Assembly (NCBI GenBank): GCA_964559835.1
Contig: CAZLJE010000012.1
Location: forward strand, 62,001-126,000
DNA length: 64,000 nt
From: DAISJI01 sp964559835
GTDB taxonomy: Bacteria; Acidobacteriota; Terriglobia; Terriglobales; Acidobacteriaceae
Direction of reading: 5' to 3'
The translations under genes and the position numbers were made by a program. How positions within the stretch are numbered: the first letter of the stretch is position 1; each line of letters starts with the position of its first letter. Below are positions 9,901 through 18,663 of the stretch, in pieces. The notes beneath the pieces are model-generated. The model did no database searches. It saw only the letters and a list, made by a program, of their open reading frames with translations, and was not told the origin of the DNA.

Positions 9901-10028
9901 CGCCCGCGACAGCGATGACCGGTTCTGCGAGGCCGGCAGTCCGCGGTCATTCTAATTCGGTGCTCCCGAATGAAAACCGATCGAGGCCTCGTCACCTTCT
10001 CGGTGTTGGAGTACTTGGCGCGCACTAA
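6945..10028 (+). CDS. Lipoprotein with YVTN-type beta-propellers and TIG/IPT domains
   Basis: 1027 residues. A lipoprotein leader ends at the cysteine of ALLAALGCGN (about residue 34), so the mature protein is probably anchored to the outer face of a membrane. Residues ~120-420 contain propeller strands of the pattern VFVLDATTETEIASI and VVFDAHTLTVKSRF. Two TIG/IPT-like Ig modules (GPTTGGTSVSW; ILQVTPDTVTTAG) lie around 460-640, and a second propeller-like half (LSLSPDGSKLAVADAGADTI) follows. It is divergent from the VCBS gene with a 185-base gap. The role is probably binding or scaffolding; no catalytic motif is visible. Confidence 0.85.
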   Translation: MKFAFIDQLSVTYCWPTYAARLIMASALLAALGCGNAARPTETLSTASVRISAPIRSSASSTSSLLPSATISGPDVGLNLQRPDRPNRPQSSLVLSMPVRSRRPLSFTGISRTKYVRTDATTEYFTYGINLHWVIYNPRVNCFFVSDPSSNHVFVLDATTETEIASIPVPGAYGLDDTPDHSLVYVGTQIGDVYVIDAASLVVVKRYIASQIGPYGFRAYSAQVMADGRIALLGGQGGIANVDGYAGFAVWDPDSNSIQNYASSYGGISAFWPLIPYKQVCGTLLNIAGFSRTPDRTRIVVASIDSDSTLCVVDEATGSDTFASTGAVFPVKFTQTPDGNSIITTTYNPDQVVVFDAHTLTVKSRFSIAGDTSTESCLFVSPDSKTLFTTSESFVYAYDLTSQQLVGWLSNIYVSPNFVGVVSGIAAIGPNIQATNGSGLLVGPMEEGVGFLDSAAMHTGPVGKGVLNAYLNPATGPTTGGTSVSWSVPFSAMDSVYFGMQKTASMSLASGMLNVTVPPASSGPVDVYAFASDGSLQIIPDAFSYGPTILQVTPDTVTTAGLGSGYIYGYGFGPTNATSIPADLQVFVGGTQANISGFDPNAYGQFSPPFPLQAIAYTMPPGVLGSADITVTTANGTTTARNAVTYISAVQTYFRPGSSLQQGIYDPHRDLYYFTDATSIQVFSRTQGQWLAPMTIANSHRLWGLSLSPDGSKLAVADAGADTIYLLDPSSSASIKAFAGPTNAGTDTEPRGVAVSDSGSVYFTVSVNGCSGCMGYYKLDTSSGKLTDYRIQAPDLWSEGVQLDAFLRTAISSDNARVYFNDDGQAFSIDTATDAVYYAAPTPGCCYGDYDLALSGNQTRFAATGYFFDADLNVESSIGMNFRESSNISYLYGMKLSADGRLLFQPTPTGIDVLDARVGNLWRRIELAVIMSTGYDGLVADGRDNVLVAITGLNMNSISVVDLSSISEPAPLAYDRALTVAHPQLAPATAMTGSARPAVRGHSNSVLPNENRSRPRHLLGVGVLGAH

Positions 10029-10286
10029 CTCGTGTCGTCCTTGGCAAACAATCCGGCTATACGTTTGCTCCTGCGACGCTAAGCTGCATGTGATGCTGGC
10101 GCCGGTGACGCAAGACGTCGGGGCTCGTGCCCAAAATCTGTACGCTTCAAGTTCGCTGCGAAATTCGTGCAGTAAACGAGCGATAAATCGCCATATCGTA
10201 AGTTACGGGTTCGGCGGACTGTAAATAGTAAGGCCCAAACAGTCGGGAAAGACGCGCGAGTGCTCGAACCCGCGCGTCCTCTGTGA

Positions 10287-12080
10287 TTACGGCGTCGGGT
10301 CGGCGAACGACCCGCCGAAGATGTCGCTGTTACCGAACGTCGCCGGGCAGTCCTGTTGCGGCGCTGGTTTGGTGGGTACAGGTGACCCGCTCTGCACCGC
10401 CAGCTGAGCGGCAGCGCGCCAGGTATCGATTGCCGGGCAATCCGCCGCATTGCGAGTATCGTTCCAGACGGCAGCACCGTACGTCCGTGTGGCTACTGCA
10501 TAAACATAGTCGCCAAGGAATTCCAGCCACAGGTTGTTCTGGCTGGAGCCGCGCGGGTCGCCGGTAGCTCCGCGGTGCAACTCTGCCCACGCCCCTAGTG
10601 CTGACGCGGAAACATCGGCATGCTTGACCACGCCTACAAGGCCGCGCGGCGATGTCGTGTCGTTCCGCAAGGGTGTGGTAAACGCGTTGTAAACCAAGTA
10701 CGCGTCCGTTCCATTCGGCGAGATCGCAATTGCCGAGTAGTACCCGCGGTCTCCGGTACTCTCAACTGCAACCGGCGCCGTCCAGGTTGCTCCACCATCG
10801 CTCGATGAGCTTTCCATCACGTGCTCATGGTTCACGCCATCGCGCCCGTCCACCCATGTGCGGACGATCAGGTCGGTGGCATCAGCGCCGGTCGGGGCGC
10901 CGTTGGCTATGTCAACACTCGGACTGGACGACAGGTCGTCGCGGGCTCCGGCTATCCCGTCCATCACGCAGCGGAGGCCACTTCCATCGAACTGCACCAG
11001 GAAGCACGTATCCACCGAGAGCCCAATGTTGACGGGTTTGGTCCACGAAAATCCACCATCGAAAGACTGGACCAAGATGTGCGACCCAGACCCCGGCGTA
11101 CCGATAGCGAATTGGCTAGCGAATACGTACACCACACCTTTGCTGTCGGTCCGAATGGTACAACCAGAGCGCCCCGACCCCTGAACAGGACTGAAAGCGC
11201 TACTCGCGTTCGTTATTTGTTTCTGTGTCCAGGTATCGCCACCATCTCGGGAGGTGGAAACGACGAGGGGAACGGCAAAGCCAGCGCCACGGAACGATGC
11301 CAGGCAGACATACACATTGCCGAAGAACGGACTCGTAGCTGCATTGTCCGCCCAGATCTGCTCCTTGTCGCTGAAGGTCGCGGCCGATTGCTTGCTGGCG
11401 ATCACCGGTGCCATCCACGCGCCAGCATTCCCTGAAGCAGCAGCAGCAACGTCATCGGTGCGAGAGACCGCCACTCCCTCAAAACCTTTAAAGGTTTCGT
11501 CGCGCTTGGCAAACAGATTGGAGGTGAGATTGGAGTAATAAAGTCGCGACCCATTGGCCCAGGAGAACTTGCCATCAAAGCCGCGCCGAGGCCCGAAAGC
11601 CAGTCCCGGATCACCATCGGACACTAATCCATTCTCGTAGTAAAGGGGCAACGTACCAATCGGGCCGACCACGGGCTGGCAAGCGGGATCCGTATCGCCT
11701 ACCGCTCCCAAACAGCCACGGGCGGTTAAGCCTGTATAAGTCGGCTGCGTCCAGCTCGCACCGCGATCGAAAGTGAAATACACGCCGGAGACCCCAACGC
11801 CTGGCGTGAACGGGCAGGTGTTGTCCGTACCCGCATTGCAGGCCTCTTCGTCGATATTGTCGTTTGCACCCGCGACCAGGATAGTGGGGTGATTGGCATC
11901 CACCGCCAAAGCCGGTTCGTTCTGTTTGTTTTGCGAGAACGGGGTGGTTGGGCTGCCATTGCTCACGAGTACATCACCTTGAGCAAAGGCGCAGACTGTA
12001 GTCAGCACGACCAGCCCCATCATCACTGCCGCTGTGTTCATCATTCGCTGGCCAAAGGAAGGGTGGGCGACTTGCGTCAT
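10287..12080 (-). CDS. Secreted BNR/Asp-box repeat protein (sialidase-like fold)
   Basis: 597 residues from the ATG at 12080, chosen because GAGGAGGAAT lies 7 bases upstream and a signal peptide (MMGLVVLTTVCAFAQ) follows; the open frame reaches 12221 but has no good site there. At least four Asp-box motifs are visible (FDRGASWTQP, SRDGGDTWTQK, SFDGGFSWTKP, SSDGGATWTAP), which define BNR-repeat propellers of the sialidase/photosystem-stability type. Catalytic arginines of true sialidases cannot be assigned, so an enzymatic role is unproven. An exported six-bladed propeller is the safe description. Confidence 0.85.
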   Translation of the reverse strand: MTQVAHPSFGQRMMNTAAVMMGLVVLTTVCAFAQGDVLVSNGSPTTPFSQNKQNEPALAVDANHPTILVAGANDNIDEEACNAGTDNTCPFTPGVGVSGVYFTFDRGASWTQPTYTGLTARGCLGAVGDTDPACQPVVGPIGTLPLYYENGLVSDGDPGLAFGPRRGFDGKFSWANGSRLYYSNLTSNLFAKRDETFKGFEGVAVSRTDDVAAAASGNAGAWMAPVIASKQSAATFSDKEQIWADNAATSPFFGNVYVCLASFRGAGFAVPLVVSTSRDGGDTWTQKQITNASSAFSPVQGSGRSGCTIRTDSKGVVYVFASQFAIGTPGSGSHILVQSFDGGFSWTKPVNIGLSVDTCFLVQFDGSGLRCVMDGIAGARDDLSSSPSVDIANGAPTGADATDLIVRTWVDGRDGVNHEHVMESSSSDGGATWTAPVAVESTGDRGYYSAIAISPNGTDAYLVYNAFTTPLRNDTTSPRGLVGVVKHADVSASALGAWAELHRGATGDPRGSSQNNLWLEFLGDYVYAVATRTYGAAVWNDTRNAADCPAIDTWRAAAQLAVQSGSPVPTKPAPQQDCPATFGNSDIFGGSFADPTP

Positions 12081-12275
12081 GGGATTCCTCCTCGAAGGTC
12101 GGGAGCGTCGCCTTGGTTGCTGTGCAGCTCTTGCGCTGAAGCCGACGCCGTCCGACGCCGTTTGTCCCCAGCAGGAACGAGGAATTGGATGCTGAAACAC
12201 CTTCCGCGGCGCGTTCGGCATTCGCGTAATCGCCGATTAATCCGCTTAGTCCGCTTAGCGTAAGCCTGCGCTTTT

Positions 12276-13202
12276 CTACTGCAGGAATTCGTTCATCGAA
12301 GCGGCTCCGGCCGCAGCTCCCGGCAACTGCGACACCCCGAGCGCGTCCAGCGAAAGGCGCAGTGCGCTCTGGTGCTGGAAGAACGTGGTCGAGCGGAAGC
12401 CGGACTTGACGCGGCTGCCGACCAGTACCGCTGCAACGTGTCCGCCACCGTGTTGAGTGTCGATGACAAACGCCTCGTCAAAGACGATCAGCAGCAATCC
12501 GCTTTTCTGGAATGAGGCGTTGTTCACAAGCGGGTCGATATTGGTTTTCAGCCACGAGTCGGCTGTGGCGAGCGGGCCGTCGTGCGCATCGTCGTTGGCG
12601 TTGGGAACGACGAAGGCATAGTTCGGCAGAGTCGACGCAGAGAGGTCGGTGGCGAACTGGGAGAACTGCACGATGTTCTGCGCCTGCGTAGCGTCATTCA
12701 GGACGTCGGAGAAATAGGCGAACGGATTGTGGTGCTTCAGGTAGGGGCCAGAATCGCCGCCAAGGTACCCGTTCGACGGCAAGCTCTCGGCGTAAACCTT
12801 CCAACTTTTTCCCGCCGCTTTCAGCTCCCGCGCTACGTTGTCGTTGCTGACGGTCCCGATGAAGGCGTCATCGTTGGTGACGATCGCGCCGGTGGTCAGC
12901 ATGAAGTAGTTGCCGATCGACGGATGCGTGTTGGCGAAATAGTTGGTGGCCAGGCCGAACCGATTCACCAGGGAATTCAGGTACGGCATGTCCGGGCTGC
13001 CGATCGCGGCCTCAAAACTTGTGTTCTCTTCGACGACGATCACGACGTGCTGGACAGGAAGCGCCGCGCTGGACGGCACAGGCACACCCGAGGGTGGCGA
13101 CGGTGCAGGGATACTGCCGTTGACGGACGTATTGCCTCCGCAACCGGTCAGCAGGGCAAAAGCACACAAAATCGTGACAGGACCTCTCCAGGAGCAGACC
13201 AT
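12276..13202 (-). CDS. Phosphoesterase-family lipoprotein (acid phosphatase/phospholipase C-like)
   Basis: 308 residues with a lipoprotein leader ending at LLTGCGG and a proline/serine-rich spacer before the catalytic domain. The domain begins HVVIVVEENTSFE, the metal-binding start of the phosphoesterase family (PF04185: phospholipase C, acid phosphatase AcpA). It continues with THPSIGNYFMLTTG, and near the end has LLIVFDEAF and HGGGHVAAVLVG, which carry the second metal site. It is predicted to hydrolyse phosphate esters outside the cytoplasm; the substrate is unknown. It lies 195 bases upstream of, and on the same strand as, the BNR protein. Confidence 0.85.
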   Translation of the reverse strand: MVCSWRGPVTILCAFALLTGCGGNTSVNGSIPAPSPPSGVPVPSSAALPVQHVVIVVEENTSFEAAIGSPDMPYLNSLVNRFGLATNYFANTHPSIGNYFMLTTGAIVTNDDAFIGTVSNDNVARELKAAGKSWKVYAESLPSNGYLGGDSGPYLKHHNPFAYFSDVLNDATQAQNIVQFSQFATDLSASTLPNYAFVVPNANDDAHDGPLATADSWLKTNIDPLVNNASFQKSGLLLIVFDEAFVIDTQHGGGHVAAVLVGSRVKSGFRSTTFFQHQSALRLSLDALGVSQLPGAAAGAASMNEFLQ

Positions 13203-13430
13203 GCCAGTAGGATTCGGCAGCTACGCCGGATGTTGTGTGCGGTGGGTGGAAAGCGAAACGGGATACCGTCTGTAGTGTGGGGTGAGGATGGCTGACGGCA
13301 TCCCGTATTAATTTCGCTTTATGTTGATGACAGACTACCTGCGTTGCGGGACGGGCGATATGACGTGCGTCACTGATGAAAGTGACGTCTATCACTTTCG
13401 TTAAATGCCATGTCCGGCAACGGTTTCGGG

Positions 13431-15617
13431 CTATTTCCACGCCCCCTCTTCGCCGGGAACGTAGCCCGCGACCTTCTTGCCTTGCAGGTAGACATCGAAC
13501 CAGTTGGTGATGTGCTCGAGGCGCTCGATGCGGTGCCAAGGCTGTCCGCTGCGCGAGAGCTCGTGCGACTCACCGGGGAAGCGCACCATCACTGTCGGGA
13601 TCTTTTTGTACTTGAGTGCGCGGAACATCTCCTCGCCGCCGGAAATCTCGGGAGTACGCCAGTCAGCGTCGCCGAGGATGAACATCATCGGGGTCTTCAC
13701 GTTGTTGATGTAGGTGATGGGCGAGCGCGCCTTGAAATCGTCAGGATCATCAAAGGGCGGCTTGCGGAACCACGTGGGCTGAAAAAGCGTGAAGTCGGCG
13801 GAGTACCACCACGCCGACCAACTGGCGATATCGCGCATGGCGACCGCGGCAGCGAAGCGATCGGTGTGTCCGACGATCCAGTCGGTCAACAGACCACCGC
13901 CGGAGCCGCCAGTCACGCCCATGTGCTTGTCGTCGATGTAGCCGCGCTTAATGAGTTCATCGACGCCGGCCATGAGGTCTTTGAAGTCGTCGCCGGGATA
14001 GTGGTACTGGATGATGTTGCCGAATTCCTGGCCGTAGCTGGTGGAGCCGCGCGGGTTCGGGTAGAGCACGACGTAGCCCTTCGCCGCCATGTACTGGATC
14101 TCGTGGAAGAAGATCCAGCCGTACGCGGCATGCGGGCCGCCGTGGATGTTGAGGATCAGCGGATATTTCCTGCTCTTATCGAAGTCGGGCGGCTTCTGCA
14201 CCCATGCTTGGATCTTCCGCCCGTCGAAGCTGGTGTACCAGACCTCCTCGGGCGCGGTGAGGTTCAGGGTCGAGAACAGCTTGTCGTTGATGTTCGTAAG
14301 GCGGCGCGGTTCGGCGGCGCCGGATTGCAGGAACAGGTCGCCAATGTTCGTGGGCGTTGAAATGAGCAGGACGAAGTCGGAGGCGTTGTCGTTGGTGCTG
14401 AAACCTTCGATGGCCTGGTCGCCCTTGGTGAACTCGGCGCCCTGACCGGAGTTGGCGTCGATGCGCCACAGGTTCGTCCGGCCTTCCTTGGCGACGTTGA
14501 CGATGATCGCGCTGCCGTCCTTTGTCCACACGGGTTTCGAGCCGCCGGAGCCGCGAGGAGCGCTGTTGTCGCCGCCGACGCCGGAACCGATGTCGGCGTC
14601 GAAGCTGCCGGTCAACTTCTTCGGAGCGCCGCCCGTAACGTCGCCAACCCACAGGTCGGGCTTGCTATAAGACTTCACCGGCTGATTCACGCTGCCGATG
14701 AAAGCCAGGCGCTTGCCGTCCGGACTGACGGAGAGCCGGCTCGCCGCGCCATCGATATGAGTGACTTCCTTCGGCTCGCCGCCGCGTGGAGAAATCTCGT
14801 ACACGATGTTCTTCGGCAGGTCGTAGTAGGGCTCGAGGTTGTGATTGGATGTGAAGTAAATGCGCGAGCTATCGGGCGCCCACTCGATGTCCTGCTCGGC
14901 GTACAGGCCGCTGGTGAGAGCTTTCGGCTTGTCGTCGCCGGCAGAGGCAATCACCCAGATGTGATTGGGATGGGTGGGGTCGAGATAACCTGCGCCGTTC
15001 GCACGATACACAGCGCGTGACACAACGTGGACGTCGGACTCGTGCTCAGGCGCCGCGCACTTGGCCTTCGTAGCGCTGGCGTCCTCACCGGCAGTTGCGC
15101 CGCTCTCCCTGGCGGCGCCGCCCTTGCACTGCTCCTTCGAGATGTCATCGGCGGTAGTGGTGCTGTTGAAGGCGAGCATCTTGCCGTCGGGAGACCAAGT
15201 CGGACGCGATGCGCCTTTCGGCAGCTTCGTGATCTGCGCCGCTTCACCGCCGGACATGTAGAGCACGTAGATCTGCGGTGGCTGGTGCTTGCCGTCCTTT
15301 TCGACGCTGCGTACGAATGCCAGGCGCGTGCCGTCGGGCGACCACTGCGGCGACGTATCGCGCGCTCCAGCCGTCAGCGGGCGCGGGTCGCCGCCTTTGG
15401 TTGGCACGAGCCAGATCGCGGTGTCGTAATCGTCCTTCTTGTCCGCGACGGTGACGCGAACGAAGGCAACTTGAGAGCCGTCGGGCGAGAGCTGCGGATC
15501 GGCGATCCAGGTGAACTTGAAAAGATCTTTTTCGGTGATCGGACGTTTGTCGGCGGCCAGCGCGGCCAGCGAGCAGACACACAACAGGAGCAGCAACGGA
15601 CGACGCAAAGAAGGCAT
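13431..15617 (-). CDS. S9 family peptidase (acylaminoacyl/dipeptidyl peptidase type), secreted
   Basis: 728 residues with a cleavable leader (LLLLLCVCSLAALA). An N-terminal WD-like propeller (repeats such as DPQLSPDGSQVAFVR and WSPDGTRLAFVR) covers about the first 430 residues and gates a C-terminal alpha/beta hydrolase. The nucleophile is the serine of GVTGGSGGG near residue 570, the acid is in LGDADWRTP (~649) and the base in FPGESHELSR (~685), so the triad is complete. It probably degrades imported or periplasmic oligopeptides. An insert rich in Cys/Lys/Ala sits near residues 160-200 in the propeller. Confidence 0.93.
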   Translation of the reverse strand: MPSLRRPLLLLLCVCSLAALAADKRPITEKDLFKFTWIADPQLSPDGSQVAFVRVTVADKKDDYDTAIWLVPTKGGDPRPLTAGARDTSPQWSPDGTRLAFVRSVEKDGKHQPPQIYVLYMSGGEAAQITKLPKGASRPTWSPDGKMLAFNSTTTADDISKEQCKGGAARESGATAGEDASATKAKCAAPEHESDVHVVSRAVYRANGAGYLDPTHPNHIWVIASAGDDKPKALTSGLYAEQDIEWAPDSSRIYFTSNHNLEPYYDLPKNIVYEISPRGGEPKEVTHIDGAASRLSVSPDGKRLAFIGSVNQPVKSYSKPDLWVGDVTGGAPKKLTGSFDADIGSGVGGDNSAPRGSGGSKPVWTKDGSAIIVNVAKEGRTNLWRIDANSGQGAEFTKGDQAIEGFSTNDNASDFVLLISTPTNIGDLFLQSGAAEPRRLTNINDKLFSTLNLTAPEEVWYTSFDGRKIQAWVQKPPDFDKSRKYPLILNIHGGPHAAYGWIFFHEIQYMAAKGYVVLYPNPRGSTSYGQEFGNIIQYHYPGDDFKDLMAGVDELIKRGYIDDKHMGVTGGSGGGLLTDWIVGHTDRFAAAVAMRDIASWSAWWYSADFTLFQPTWFRKPPFDDPDDFKARSPITYINNVKTPMMFILGDADWRTPEISGGEEMFRALKYKKIPTVMVRFPGESHELSRSGQPWHRIERLEHITNWFDVYLQGKKVAGYVPGEEGAWK

Positions 15618-15678
15618 TCATCTCCCCCGGATGGAATCCGGAGAATGTACACCGTCATCGCGGAAAAACAAAAACTAG

Positions 15679-15706
15679 ATGCTGATGAACGCTGATGAAG
15701 CTGATT
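15679..15706. repeat. GCTGATGAA short-word repeat
   Basis: Direct iterations of GCTGATGAA(C/G) lie between the S9 peptidase start and the next convergent gene. The same word family recurs at 21193-21210 (CGCTGAACGCTGATG) and, with inverted arms, at 23623-23685 after nfo. It is one of several short-word families between genes in this window. Confidence 0.7.
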
Positions 15707-15727
15707 AGCAACCCACCAGCGTTCACG

Positions 15728-16168
15728 CTAAGCCGCTTTCCGGTGTGCGCGGCGCCAAGGGACTGGATGCTCGATCAGCTTGTCTCCAAGGACGTACCAC
15801 ATGCGGTCGGCCTCGTGCTCGACGGCTACGAGGCAGCGCGTACACAGACACAAGAATTCGCGGGCCGAGCCGTCCATCAGTTCGGCACGGATCGGGAGCG
15901 CATGACGCACATGGGCGCGGCACTCCACGCAGCGGCCACCGCCGGCGCCGAGGCGAAACTGAAGTTCGGCGTACCAGCGCAGAAGTTCGTGCTCGTCTTC
16001 GCTGAACATATCGGGATCCAGGCAGGATAGTTCGGCGAACTCACGCCATAACGAGCGGCAAGCGTCCAGGACGGCGGGCGCGAGTTCGTGTTCCAGGTCC
16101 CGGCGAACCTTCCAGGACGCACGTTCGACCTGCAGTTCGTCCAAGGTCATCTGTGGCGCAGATTGCAT
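15728..16168 (-). CDS. Hypothetical cysteine-containing protein (146 aa)
   Basis: The ATG at 16168 was chosen because GGAGGA lies 5 bases upstream; the frame is open to 16210. The protein is soluble, acidic in its first half, and carries CVEC about residue 79 and CLCTRC about residue 110. This spacing could bind a zinc ion or be redox-active. I do not recognise the family. It stands alone, with the HAD gene about 100 bases upstream on the same strand. Confidence 0.65.
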   Translation of the reverse strand: MQSAPQMTLDELQVERASWKVRRDLEHELAPAVLDACRSLWREFAELSCLDPDMFSEDEHELLRWYAELQFRLGAGGGRCVECRAHVRHALPIRAELMDGSAREFLCLCTRCLVAVEHEADRMWYVLGDKLIEHPVPWRRAHRKAA

Positions 16169-16270
16169 ATCGTCCTCCGACCTGACGCGAAGGAGCATGG
16201 CAGGGGCCATTGCGGAAGTACTTACGTTCGGCGCGGTTACCGATTTCCGTAGGGGGCGAACAGGTAAGAA

Positions 16271-16957
16271 TTACTTATTCGAAAGGAGCTCGACATAGCT
16301 TTCTACCTCATCCAGTGAGGTGATGCGGGGATAGTTTGTGCCGGCATAGACGCCGGCCGCGTCCATCAGCAAAGCGGCCATGCCCACGCGGCGAGCGCCG
16401 ACGAAATCGACCGAGTACAGGTCGCCAATATAGATCGCGCGTTCCTCAGGCACGCCGAGAGATTGCAGGGCGCTGTGAAAAATGCGCGGGTCGGGCTTCT
16501 CGCAGCCGCAGATGTGCGAGTCGGTAACGGACTCGAAATATCCGCCGAGACCGAGTTCATCCAACAAGCTTGCCACGGTGCCATCTGAGTTGCTGATGAC
16601 GGCCAGCCGATATCGATCGCGCAACGCGGAGAGTGTTTCGTGGGTGCCGGGGCGAACCGTGCGCCAATTCGCGCTTCGGCGGGACGCGGCGGCGAGGGCA
16701 TCGAGGAGCGCCGCGTCGTGAGCCACCCCCATGTCGTGCAGCAAGTGGGCGTAAAAGGTCTGCCAATAATGCGCGTCGACGCCGAAATCGCCGTGTGAAT
16801 GGCCGGCATCGAGTTGATGTTTAGCATGGCGTTCGGCACCGAAGAGTTGCTCCTGGGTGGGGCGAACCGGGTGATCGGCTAATGGCGCCAGCGTGAGGGA
16901 CGGGTCAGGGAAGACCAGCGTATTGCCGGCGTCGAAGAAGATTGCGTCAATGGGCAT
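16271..16957 (-). CDS. HAD-superfamily hydrolase (subfamily IA)
   Basis: 228 residues. Motif I is DAGNT (nucleophile Asp9), motif II is the serine of VISNSDG, motif III the lysine of GCEKPDP and motif IV GDLYSVD, so all four HAD motifs are present. A helical cap lies between motifs I and II, as in phosphatases of small metabolites. Position 16960 would be a TTG; the ATG at 16957 is preferred. It overlaps the 3' end of murB by 11 bases, so the two are probably cotranscribed and coupled. The substrate is unknown. Confidence 0.9.
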   Translation of the reverse strand: MPIDAIFFDAGNTLVFPDPSLTLAPLADHPVRPTQEQLFGAERHAKHQLDAGHSHGDFGVDAHYWQTFYAHLLHDMGVAHDAALLDALAAASRRSANWRTVRPGTHETLSALRDRYRLAVISNSDGTVASLLDELGLGGYFESVTDSHICGCEKPDPRIFHSALQSLGVPEERAIYIGDLYSVDFVGARRVGMAALLMDAAGVYAGTNYPRITSLDEVESYVELLSNK

Positions 16958-18002
16958 CAAAGCCCACCATCACCGGTTCGGGAAGGAGTTCGATGGCGAA
17001 GGTGTCGCGGACGCGCTGCTGGATCTCGTTCTTGAGGGCAACGACATCGGCGGCAGTCGCGCCGCCTCGATTCACAATGGCAAGCGCGTGTTTGCTTGAG
17101 ATGCCGACCGGGCCGCGGGTGGTCCCTTTCGCGAACCCGGCGTGCTCCACCAGCCACGCTGCCGGGACTTTCAACGACTGACCGTCGGCGGGATATGAAG
17201 GTACTTTTTCACCGCGCTTCTCCGCAATTTGGACGAGGCGCTCATAGTCGGCGGGAGCGAGCACCGGATTCTTGAAGAACGAACCGGCGCTGCGGGAATC
17301 GTCGTCGCCGGGAACGATCAGCATTGCCTTGCTGCGGCGGATCTCGCGGACGGCGTCGCGGACCTGCTGAAGCGTAGGAGCGGAGTTGTGGCGTGCGGCG
17401 AAATATTCTTTCAGGTCGCGGTAGGCGATCTTCGGCGAGCCGTCGCGGCGCAACTGGAATCTCACCGACAGAATGATCCAGCGCCCGCGGTCGGTAGTGT
17501 TGAAGATGCTGGTGCGGTAAGCAAAATTGCAGTCGGCATTTGTAAAGGTCTGGCGAGACAGTTTCTGAAGGTCAAACGCTTCGACCTCGGTGATGGTGTC
17601 GGAAACTTCCTGACCGTAGGCGCCGACATTCTGCACGGGAGTTCCGCCGACCATGCCGGGGATCCCGCTCAAACATTCGATGCCGGCAAATCCGTCCGAC
17701 ACCGCGACGGCCACCATCGAATCCCAGTCTGTGCCGGCGAAGGCGACGAATTCCCCATCCTTGTACGGAAGGATCCCCGACATCGACATCTTCAGCACCA
17801 TACCCGGGAACCCGCGATCAGAAACGAGCAGGTTGCTACCGCCACCGAGAACAAAAACAGGCAGTCCGCGTTCGCGCGCCCACGGTACGGCTTCCGCAAT
17901 CTGCGCGGGCGATCGAATCTCCGTCAGATAACGTGCTGGGCCGCCGACGCCCAGGGTGGTGAGCGGCGCGAGCGGTACGTTCTCCTGAATATCGAGGGGC
18001 AC
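16947..18002 (-). CDS. murB: UDP-N-acetylenolpyruvoylglucosamine reductase
   Basis: MurB reduces UDP-GlcNAc-enolpyruvate to UDP-MurNAc with NADPH and FAD in peptidoglycan synthesis. The 351 residues begin at a GTG (18002). The FAD-binding segment is VLGGGSNLLVSDRGF, followed by GIPGMVGGTPVQNVGAYG. YRTSIFN is the type I counterpart of the substrate loop, SAGSFFKNPV carries the catalytic serine and PAAWLVEHAGF lies near the end. The length and the tyrosine-containing insert fit the E. coli-like type I enzyme. It is followed by the overlapping HAD gene rather than the usual mur cluster. Confidence 0.96.
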   Translation of the reverse strand: MPLDIQENVPLAPLTTLGVGGPARYLTEIRSPAQIAEAVPWARERGLPVFVLGGGSNLLVSDRGFPGMVLKMSMSGILPYKDGEFVAFAGTDWDSMVAVAVSDGFAGIECLSGIPGMVGGTPVQNVGAYGQEVSDTITEVEAFDLQKLSRQTFTNADCNFAYRTSIFNTTDRGRWIILSVRFQLRRDGSPKIAYRDLKEYFAARHNSAPTLQQVRDAVREIRRSKAMLIVPGDDDSRSAGSFFKNPVLAPADYERLVQIAEKRGEKVPSYPADGQSLKVPAAWLVEHAGFAKGTTRGPVGISSKHALAIVNRGGATAADVVALKNEIQQRVRDTFAIELLPEPVMVGFDAH

Positions 18003-18023
18003 GGGTCGATATTAAATCAGACG

Positions 18024-18053
18024 GAAAACCGGCGGCCTGTTTCGGCCGCCGGT
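18024..18053 (-). terminator. Rho-independent terminator of the 118-aa secreted protein gene
   Basis: Perfect 10-bp stem (18028-18037 with 18044-18053, ACCGGCGGCC type) with a 6-base loop, followed on the minus strand by TTTT. It lies 24 bases after the stop of the small exported protein gene and just before murB on the same strand. Confidence 0.8.
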
Positions 18054-18076
18054 AAAGGGGAGGGATGACGTAGCGA

Positions 18077-18433
18077 TCAGAACGCGTGCTTATAATCGTC
18101 GCCGCGGAAAACCAGCCCGGTGAGTATGCGGTCGCTGCCGACGGTCTTCAATTCGGTGAAGGTCTGGTCCGCCTTCTTGTCCAGTTTGACCATGTTGCAC
18201 TTCACGCGGACTTTTTCCTGGTTGTTCTGGGACTTGAACACCAGGGTGTGCTCGCTGCCTTCCATCAGGTGGAGGATCTTGTATTCGCCGGCGGGAAGGA
18301 CTTTGTCGCCGACTTTCGTGTCGCTGTTGAACGTGATGTTGCGGGTCTTGCCCACCCCGAAGGTGGAATCGGCCGCGAATGCCACACCCAGGATGAACAG
18401 CATGATGACTGCTACTGCAGCGATCTTTCTCAT
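18077..18433 (-). CDS. Small exported protein (118 aa)
   Basis: The start at 18433 is supported by AGGAGAG about 7 bases upstream and by the signal peptide directly after it (IAAVAVIMLFILGVAFA). The mature part (~95 residues) begins DSTFGVGKTRNITFNSDTKV and contains KVLPAGEYKILH, a beta-strand pattern common in small acidobacterial exported proteins of unknown function. It has a single cysteine. Periplasmic location is inferred; function is unknown. Confidence 0.75.
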   Translation of the reverse strand: MRKIAAVAVIMLFILGVAFAADSTFGVGKTRNITFNSDTKVGDKVLPAGEYKILHLMEGSEHTLVFKSQNNQEKVRVKCNMVKLDKKADQTFTELKTVGSDRILTGLVFRGDDYKHAF

Positions 18434-18663
18434 GATTTCGTCTCTCCTATACGCCCTATGGGCCATCGTTGATTAGTGTGCCTCTTGAAGCGGGCGACCG
18501 CTGTGATGCCGTACTCGACTGATCGTGACACGACGCACAAACGCGGGTGACTTTCACTGCTCGAAAAAGGAAGTACGGTCGCCTAAGCTATAGACACCAC
18601 GGACGGCTGTTCGTAATCCGCTGAGCAGTAAAGATTTGTAACGAGCGTGTGAACTTGCGAAAT